From Mucilaginibacter corticis (lineage in GTDB: Bacteria; Bacteroidota; Bacteroidia; Sphingobacteriales; Sphingobacteriaceae): DNA of 64,000 nt. The notes under the pieces were generated by a model. The model was not told the DNA's origin, searched no databases, and saw only the letters and a program-made list of their open reading frames with translations. How positions within the stretch are numbered: the stretch's first letter is position 1; each line of letters begins with the position of its first letter. The translations under genes were made by a program, and so were the position numbers. Of the stretch, positions 59,118 through 64,000 are shown piece by piece. The DNA is taken from positions 248,001-312,000 of the forward strand of contig NZ_VLPK01000002.1 in assembly GCF_007558865.1 (NCBI RefSeq). The letters run 5' to 3'.

Positions 59118-60473
59118 ATGAGGGTTCATTTTTTTTCAAAAATCAATTCAGACTACCAATCCGCTTTCAGAAGTTACAGTACGCTCCAGAACCTGAAAAC
59201 GGTAAAAACAGTAAGCCTCATTTACTTTTTGCTGAATATTTCTTTAAGGTTTATAGTTACCATATATCACATTCCTGTACAAAACATAAGCCACTATGAT
59301 GAATTTAATAATGCCAACATCATATCAGCTTTAGCTACCCCCGTTTTTTACCTGGCCGGTTTATTATTGGTTAAACAGTATGAGCAAAACAAGCCGCAAC
59401 CCAATTTAAGCCAGTTCCTTGTTTTGTTGTTTGCCTTATTTATTATGATAAGCTGTATGCGGGTAACTTTTTTTACGATGCACAACCCGCGCAATACCCT
59501 GGTTATGTATTTTATGGGGACGGTAATAGCAGGTATGTTTTTCACCCTTGAGTATTTTGAATCACTGATACTGGCTGTATTAGCGGGGGCTTTTTTTGCC
59601 TTTGCATTGCCTTATTACCAAACCGGCATCAGCGAGATCATTATGAACAACCTGGCATCGTTTGTATTGCTGACGGTATTTTATTGCATATCGCGGTTTT
59701 CATTTTCATACCGGGCCGATAACTTTTTAAAGCTGAAGGCCATTGAAGAAAAGAACATGGAGATAGAAACCGCTAGCCGTTTAAAAAATGAAATCCTGGG
59801 TATTGTAGCGCACGATCTGCGTAATCCGCTGACAGCGATAATGGCACTTTCCTCGCTGATGCAGGAAGACGATTCAATGGACGACGATAACCAGGAAAAC
59901 CTGCAAATGATCCGCACCTCGTGCGTTAAAGCTACCGCGATAATTAACGACCTGATAGAAACCGCTAATAACGATAACGACAGCACGTTTGATATCGCGG
60001 AAATAGAGCTTAATAACTACCTCATCAAAATTGTTGAGGAATGGTCAAGGAGTAAGCTGGGCCAGGTAGAGATCTTATTTTACGGAACCGAATACCCAAT
60101 CTTTACGCATATCAATACAGAGAAGATGCAACGCGTGCTGGATAACCTGATCAGCAATGCTATTAAATTCTCGGGCGAAAGCGAGCGTATAGAGATCAGC
60201 CTGCGGGACGTTAACGGGCAAATATTTATTGATGTACGGGATTTCGGTATGGGCATCCCTGAACATTTATTGCCATTTATTTTTGACCGTTTCTCAAAAG
60301 CCAGCCGTAAGGGTATCCGTGGCGAAGAGTCAATAGGGTTGGGCTTAAGCATTGTAAAACAAATTGTTGAAAAACACGGAGGCAAAATTGATGTTATAAG
60401 TACTGAAAAACAGGGTACTACTTTTACAATACACATGACACGGATGAAAAACAACATCGAAAGGCAATCATGA
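59118..60473 (+). CDS. Membrane sensor histidine kinase
   Basis: 451 residues from the ATG at 59118; a GTG at 59100 adds six. Six hydrophobic segments span residues about 30-200 (VSLIYFLLNISLRFIVTIY, FYLAGLLLV, FLVLLFALFIMISCM, FMGTVIAGMFFTL, LILAVLAGAFFAFALPYY, ASFVLLTVFYCISR) with no periplasmic PAS-like loop. Then a HisKA domain with His232 in GIVAHDLRNPLTAI and an HATPase with N box DNLISNAIKFSG, G1 VRDFGMGIPEH and G2 GLGLSIVKQIVEKHGG. No response-regulator gene in the window. First gene of a three-gene operon with 1-base spacing to the globin. Confidence 0.93.
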   Translation: MRVHFFSKINSDYQSAFRSYSTLQNLKTVKTVSLIYFLLNISLRFIVTIYHIPVQNISHYDEFNNANIISALATPVFYLAGLLLVKQYEQNKPQPNLSQFLVLLFALFIMISCMRVTFFTMHNPRNTLVMYFMGTVIAGMFFTLEYFESLILAVLAGAFFAFALPYYQTGISEIIMNNLASFVLLTVFYCISRFSFSYRADNFLKLKAIEEKNMEIETASRLKNEILGIVAHDLRNPLTAIMALSSLMQEDDSMDDDNQENLQMIRTSCVKATAIINDLIETANNDNDSTFDIAEIELNNYLIKIVEEWSRSKLGQVEILFYGTEYPIFTHINTEKMQRVLDNLISNAIKFSGESERIEISLRDVNGQIFIDVRDFGMGIPEHLLPFIFDRFSKASRKGIRGEESIGLGLSIVKQIVEKHGGKIDVISTEKQGTTFTIHMTRMKNNIERQS

Positions 60474-60474
60474 T

Positions 60475-60864
60475 ATGCAGCAAACCGAGATACTTTCGCT
60501 GGCAGATATAAAAGTATTGGTAGATACCTTTTATGAACGGATCAGGACCGATGCTTTGCTTGCGCCCGTATTTAACGAACGGATTCAGGACAACTGGCCG
60601 CAGCATTTAGAAAAAATGTACCGTTTCTGGCAAACCGTATTGCTGGATGAGCACACGTATTTCGGTAGCCCGTTTATGCCGCATGCGCGGTTGCCGGTAG
60701 CACATGAGCATTTTACAGCATGGCTAACATTATTTACTAAAACCGTAGATGAACTATTTACCGGCGTTAAAGCCGAAGAAGCCAAATGGCGTGCTGCAAA
60801 AATGGCCGAAATGTTTGAAGCCAAAATATCCCACGTTCGTAACAACCCCTTAAATATTTTGTAA
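60475..60864 (+). CDS. Group III truncated haemoglobin
   Basis: 129 residues, the size of group III (P) truncated globins. Blocks: LVDTFYERIRTDALLAPVFN, NWPQHLEKMYRFWQTVLL (CD/E region with Tyr and Trp), YFGSPFMPHARLPVAHEHFTAWL with the proximal His, and a final AKMAEMFEAKI helix. Binds O2, NO or peroxide through haem. It sits between a histidine kinase and a UBP zinc-finger gene (1 and 3 bases apart), so it is likely cotranscribed with both. Confidence 0.92.
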   Translation: MQQTEILSLADIKVLVDTFYERIRTDALLAPVFNERIQDNWPQHLEKMYRFWQTVLLDEHTYFGSPFMPHARLPVAHEHFTAWLTLFTKTVDELFTGVKAEEAKWRAAKMAEMFEAKISHVRNNPLNIL

Positions 60865-60867
60865 ACT

Positions 60868-61146
60868 ATGGAAAATGAACCGCTTTGCGAACATTTAGAG
60901 AAAATAAAGCAGATCATACAACCTAAAGAGTACGTATGTGAAGACTGCATTAAAACAGGCGACGAATGGCTGCATTTACGCACCTGCCAAACCTGCGGCG
61001 TAACACTATGCTGTGATAGCTCGCCAAATACGCACATGACCAAACATTACCACGCTACCCAACACCCGGTGATCATATCTGCAGAGCCCGGCGAAAACTG
61101 GTTATGGTGCTACAATGATGAAGCGTTTGTAGAGTATAATATGTAG
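60868..61146 (+). CDS. UBP-type zinc-finger protein
   Basis: 92 residues. The ligand set matches a ZnF-UBP: Cys7/His9, Cys24/Cys27, Cys40/Cys43, Cys48, His56, His60, His62 and His66, with the WLHLRTCQTCGVTLCCDSS, HMTKHYHATQHPVI and PGENWLWCYNDEAFV blocks. In eukaryotes this finger binds the free ubiquitin tail; the bacterial target is unknown. Last gene of the kinase/globin operon. Confidence 0.9.
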   Translation: MENEPLCEHLEKIKQIIQPKEYVCEDCIKTGDEWLHLRTCQTCGVTLCCDSSPNTHMTKHYHATQHPVIISAEPGENWLWCYNDEAFVEYNM

Positions 61147-61161
61147 ATAGCTTAAAAGCGG

Positions 61162-61347
61162 TTACTTGATATCTTTAATACCATGATCACATAACCACTG
61201 TAAAAAATTGGCTGTGTCTTCAGGAAAATAATGGATGATCTCACCATTTTTTAACATGATAGTGATCATTTGCGCAGTGGCGATATATTTATTTAATTCG
61301 CCGGCTTTGTAATCAAAATTGGGATAAGTATCAGTCGATTTAGGCAT
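61162..61347 (-). CDS. Small hypothetical protein
   Basis: 61 residues from the ATG at 61347 (MPKSTDTYPNFDYKAGELNK). A GTG at 61353 is inside the promoter box. Soluble, no signal peptide (MITIMLKNGEIIHYFPEDTAN). The start is supported by a TAnnTTTG box 5 bases upstream. Family not recognised. Convergent with the UBP zinc-finger gene. Confidence 0.6.
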   Translation of the reverse strand: MPKSTDTYPNFDYKAGELNKYIATAQMITIMLKNGEIIHYFPEDTANFLQWLCDHGIKDIK

Positions 61348-61352
61348 GGGCA

Positions 61353-61360
61353 CAAATGTA
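61353..61360 (-). promoter_or_regulatory. Putative -7 box of the small hypothetical gene
   Basis: TACATTTG on the minus strand, 5 bases before the ATG at 61347. Same very short leader as guaA and the CDF gene. Confidence 0.4.
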
Positions 61361-61433
61361 TTTGTTCTGATTATTCCCTTAGTCGTTCATTTTATTCATT
61401 TATTTGAACGGGAATCCCATTTCTATAAATGAA

Positions 61434-61465
61434 AAATGCCGATAGCTTTGAAACTATCGGCATTT
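61434..61465. terminator. Terminator-like hairpin
   Basis: AAATGCCGATAG pairs with CTATCGGCATTT around an 8-base loop. It lies downstream of the SDR gene (minus strand), with A-rich flanks on both sides. Confidence 0.75.
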
Positions 61466-61501
61466 ATAAGACCAAAATCCGGTCTGATTATATGATCTGT
61501 T

Positions 61502-62296
61502 TTATATCGCTGTTTTCAGCAAACCGCCCTCGGCACGTACTGCTGCACCATTGGTTGCAGACGCCAGCGGGCTTGCCAGGTAAACAATGGTGTTTGCTAT
61601 CTCGTCAGTCGTTAAAAACCTTTGGACGATAGATGTAGGGCGCATAGTTTTGAAGAAATCGGTTTCAATTTCTTCGTTGGTTTTATTTTGGCTCTTTGCC
61701 AGGTTTTCAATAAAACCGCCAACCCCTTCAGATAGGGTAGGGCCGGGCAATACCGAATTTACCGTAACGTTAGTTCCCTTGGTCAACTCGGCCAAACCGC
61801 GTGCTATGGCCAGCTGTGCAGTTTTGGTCATTCCATAATGGATCATTTCCTGCGGGATCTGTACGGCAGACTCGCTTGAGATAAAAATGATACGGCCCCA
61901 GTTTTTTTGCAGCATCCTATCAAAGTAAGCTCTTGAAAGCCTTACACCGCTTAAAACATTGATCTCGTAAAACCGCAGCCAATCCTCATCAGGAATATCG
62001 GCAAAGGCTTTAGGCTCAAAAATAGCCACGTTATTGATCAGGATATCCACCTCTGGTATTTGGGCTATCAGCGCGTCTATCTGGTCTTTGTCGGCAAAAT
62101 CAGCAACAACGCCGCTTACGTTTTTATTGCCTGTTGCCTCAATGATGCTTTTTATGGCAGCGTCAACACGGGCCTGGGTACGTCCGTTAACAATTACCTG
62201 TGCGCCTTCGGCAGCAAACAGCCTGGCAGTAGCATAACCTATCCCGGCAGTAGAGCCGGAGATCAATGTTATTTTATTTTTTAATTGCAGATCCAT
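61502..62296 (-). CDS. SDR-family oxidoreductase (copy A)
   Basis: 264 residues. Rossmann signature SGSTAGIGYATARLFA (residues 13-28), DILINNVAIFEP, catalytic Ser in IIFISSESAVQ, Tyr/Lys in YGMTKTAQLAIARG and the downstream PGPTLSEG. Classical NAD(P)-dependent short-chain dehydrogenase; substrate unknown. Its 5' end is 2 bases after the next SDR gene's stop, so the two are cotranscribed. Confidence 0.92.
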   Translation of the reverse strand: MDLQLKNKITLISGSTAGIGYATARLFAAEGAQVIVNGRTQARVDAAIKSIIEATGNKNVSGVVADFADKDQIDALIAQIPEVDILINNVAIFEPKAFADIPDEDWLRFYEINVLSGVRLSRAYFDRMLQKNWGRIIFISSESAVQIPQEMIHYGMTKTAQLAIARGLAELTKGTNVTVNSVLPGPTLSEGVGGFIENLAKSQNKTNEEIETDFFKTMRPTSIVQRFLTTDEIANTIVYLASPLASATNGAAVRAEGGLLKTAI

Positions 62297-62298
62297 TT

Positions 62299-63141
62299 TT
62301 ATATTTCATTTTGCGGAAAGTCAGCCCCAACAGTTGTTGCTTCCCAGGTGTCATAATCTTTTTTCAAAACTTCAAGCTTGTTGCGTGCGCCTTTTAGCGC
62401 GGCTACGCCCAGCAGCAGGTGTAATGGTGGGTTTTCTGCCTCTACAGCTTTAACAATGGCTTTGGCGGCGCGTTCCGGGTCGCCGGGTTGCTTGCCGCTG
62501 TAGCCACGAATGGCTTGTTTATTAGCCTCTGCAGTTTCTTTGTAATCATCTATTACGATCTTGCTGTTATTGGCAGATCTGCCGGCCCAATCGGTACGGA
62601 AACCGCTTGGATTGATCACGGTAACTTTTATGCCCAACGGCGCAGTTTCTTTAGCCAATGCTTCAGAGTAACCGTCAACCGCAAATTTGGTAGCGTTATA
62701 AAAACCAACACCCGGGAAACCAACCAAACCGCCAATAGAAGCAATATTTACAATATGCCCGCTGTGCTGCGCCCTCATCAATGGTAATACTTCGTTAGTA
62801 ATGTTCGCTAATCCCCAGAAATTGATCTCGAACATGCGTCTTACTTCATCTTCCTCACTCTCTTCAATGGCGCCAAAATAACCTATGCCTGCATTGTTTA
62901 CCAATATATCTATCTGCCCGAATTTTTCTTTAACCTGTTTAACTGCCGCTGTGATTTCGTCGGCCTTGGTTACGTCTAACTTTACAGCAATGGATGTATC
63001 CGGGAACGCTTCAATAATATCTTTTACATCGTCCGTATTACGCGAAGCAACACCTGCGCGGTAGCCCGACTTCAATACTTCTTTAGCCAGTTCGCGGCCG
63101 AAACCGGTAGAACAGCCTGTTATTAACCAAACTTTACTCAT
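62299..63141 (-). CDS. SDR-family oxidoreductase (copy B)
   Basis: 280 residues. WLITGCSTGFGRELAKEVL (Gly-rich cofactor loop), DILVNNAGIGYFGA, IVNIASIGGL, and catalytic YNATKFAVDGYSEALAKE. The C-terminal extension (NPPLHLLLGVAALKGARNKL) is typical of the oxidoreductase/ketoreductase-type SDRs often misannotated as retinol dehydrogenases. Cytosolic. First gene of a two-SDR operon. Confidence 0.92.
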   Translation of the reverse strand: MSKVWLITGCSTGFGRELAKEVLKSGYRAGVASRNTDDVKDIIEAFPDTSIAVKLDVTKADEITAAVKQVKEKFGQIDILVNNAGIGYFGAIEESEEDEVRRMFEINFWGLANITNEVLPLMRAQHSGHIVNIASIGGLVGFPGVGFYNATKFAVDGYSEALAKETAPLGIKVTVINPSGFRTDWAGRSANNSKIVIDDYKETAEANKQAIRGYSGKQPGDPERAAKAIVKAVEAENPPLHLLLGVAALKGARNKLEVLKKDYDTWEATTVGADFPQNEI

Positions 63142-63240
63142 TTTTTCAAAAAGATTTAAATGTTAATCAAAATAACAGCATAGCGCAGAAATGTTTGTCA
63201 TGCTTATGTTTTAATCATGTTGTAAAATTGCCATTAATAA

Positions 63241-63275
63241 AAAAGGGTGAACGCTGATAAAGCGTTCACCCTTTT
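63241..63275. terminator. Terminator of the DUF6515-like gene
   Basis: AAAAGGGTGAACGCT, loop GATAA, and AGCGTTCACCCTTTT form a 15-base-pair stem with flanking A and T runs. Confidence 0.88.
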
Positions 63276-63293
63276 TTGCCTTTTAAATATTTT

Positions 63294-64000
63294 TTAGTTG
63301 CCCGGGCTGTCGTCAGGCGTGCCTACAACCTTGTACGCCTTGGCACCTTGCTGATCTCGTGTTTCCTGATAATAGAAATCGTCAGGCGACACATAATATA
63401 ACTGACCGCCGATCCTTATTTTCCTGGTATCAGCCGGAAGGCTGTAAAACAGGTCGCCAATTTCAGGCATGGCAACAGCAGGTTGGTTATTTGCCGGAGG
63501 AGGATTGCCACCACCATTATCATAACCGCCGTTATCCTGGTCGGTCGCGGTTGTGTCTAACTGACCATCTTTACCCGCAACCTGGTAAACTACGCTGCCA
63601 TCATCTTTTGTTACCGGCAGGTAGTAAACACCGTTAGACTCATAATATTGCTGCCCGTTAATAGTTATTGCCGATGCGTTGCTTGGCAAAGTATTTATAG
63701 CAGCGCCGATAGGTGGCTCAACTACAGTATATTGGTCGTTGTTGTATTGGTAGAAATAACCACCACTGTAGTAGAACTGCGCATCGCCCCACCAGAATGG
63801 GTAATAACCGTAAGGTAAAACACCTAAGCTAAAACCAAGGCGCGGATAATATAAACTACCGTAAAAACCATGGTTATAGTAAAAACCTCTGTGTGAGTAC
63901 CATGGGCTATAACGATAGCCATAAGCGTATCCACGGCCATAACCATAAGCGCGGCCACCATAACCACCGGCATAATAATGGCCATTTCTTGTGTAACCGC
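63294..64000 (-). CDS. DUF6515-like protein (partial, N-terminus outside window)
   Basis: The open frame continues to the window edge; the ATG at 63689 is internal. Visible: a Gly/Tyr/Arg-rich region (GGRAYGYGRGYAYGYRY), the block PRLGFSLGVLPYGYYPFWW, FYQYNNDQYTVVEPPIGA and a tandem SH3-like repeat ITINGQQYYESNGVYYLPV / IRIGGQLYYVSPDDFYYQE, as in the DUF6515 family as I know it. Presumably secreted; the signal peptide would be outside the window. Role unknown. Confidence 0.7.
   Translation of the reverse strand, partial: GYTRNGHYYAGGYGGRAYGYGRGYAYGYRYSPWYSHRGFYYNHGFYGSLYYPRLGFSLGVLPYGYYPFWWGDAQFYYSGGYFYQYNNDQYTVVEPPIGAAINTLPSNASAITINGQQYYESNGVYYLPVTKDDGSVVYQVAGKDGQLDTTATDQDNGGYDNGGGNPPPANNQPAVAMPEIGDLFYSLPADTRKIRIGGQLYYVSPDDFYYQETRDQQGAKAYKVVGTPDDSPGN

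Noticed and set aside
63294-63689. Complete 131-residue protein starting at the ATG at 63689
   Set aside because: The frame stays open upstream to the window edge with conserved DUF6515-like sequence; the ATG is internal.

Overview
The window is a chromosomal segment of a Bacteroidota bacterium. The best fit is the Sphingobacteriaceae, probably Mucilaginibacter or a close relative; the genus is my inference from gene content and was not tested by a search. The signs are -7 boxes of the form TAnnTTTG, a lack of Shine-Dalgarno sequences, many secreted proteins with AQ-type signal cleavage sites, a TonB-dependent receptor with a carboxypeptidase-like plug extension, a GH97 glycosidase, a Bacteroidota-type putative porin and the lpxK/nucleoside phosphorylase and ftsK/lolA neighbourhoods. 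I see no rRNA, tRNA, CRISPR array, intact insertion sequence or prophage. Most of the window is ordinary core and envelope chromosome.

Layout. 1-8 kb: a periplasmic-binding-protein-like lipoprotein (partial), guaA, a TolB-like propeller, a TPR protein, two paralogous outer-membrane barrels and leuS. 8-16.7 kb: a TonB-dependent receptor, an ArsR/AHSA1/hydrolase operon with a double operator, a membrane MutS-like ATPase, rlmH and a CDF metal exporter. 16.7-21.4 kb: a DUF5606 protein, a cyclophilin, a free-standing EF-Tu domain-III protein, a tandem pair of secreted glutamine-amidotransferase-like proteins and a cupin. 21.5-32.4 kb: lpxK, a nucleoside phosphorylase and a porin with overlapping ends; then an outer-membrane protein, a class II phosphodiesterase, an AI-2E-type permease, a uridine-phosphorylase-like enzyme, a DUF6496 protein, a Gfo/Idh/MocA oxidoreductase and folC. 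32.7-43.3 kb: secreted proteins (collagen-like lipoprotein, carboxypeptidase-regulatory-domain pair, GH97, alkaline-phosphatase-like lipoprotein, DUF6438-like paralogues) and lolA. 43.4-51.8 kb: ftsK, an ankyrin protein, a CocE/NonD hydrolase, an Fpg/Nei-like protein and a TonB-like protein. 52-64 kb: a Pls/PosA-type membrane NRPS convergent with an Anbu-proteasome/transglutaminase operon, a BamA/TamA-family barrel, a histidine kinase/truncated haemoglobin III/UBP zinc-finger operon, two SDR enzymes and a partial DUF6515-like protein.

Two layers of structure are not explained by genes. First, short tracts with a strict 7-base period recur at nine places with different unit sequences. Five lie inside genes, where they encode in-frame insertions in LeuS and FolC and the signal-peptide cores of two paralogues. 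Second, families of palindromic REP/MITE-like elements fill 3' gaps between genes and often touch or supply the stop codons. These repeats, the NRPS/transglutaminase/Anbu neighbourhood and the kinase/globin/zinc-finger operon are the best candidates for something undescribed.
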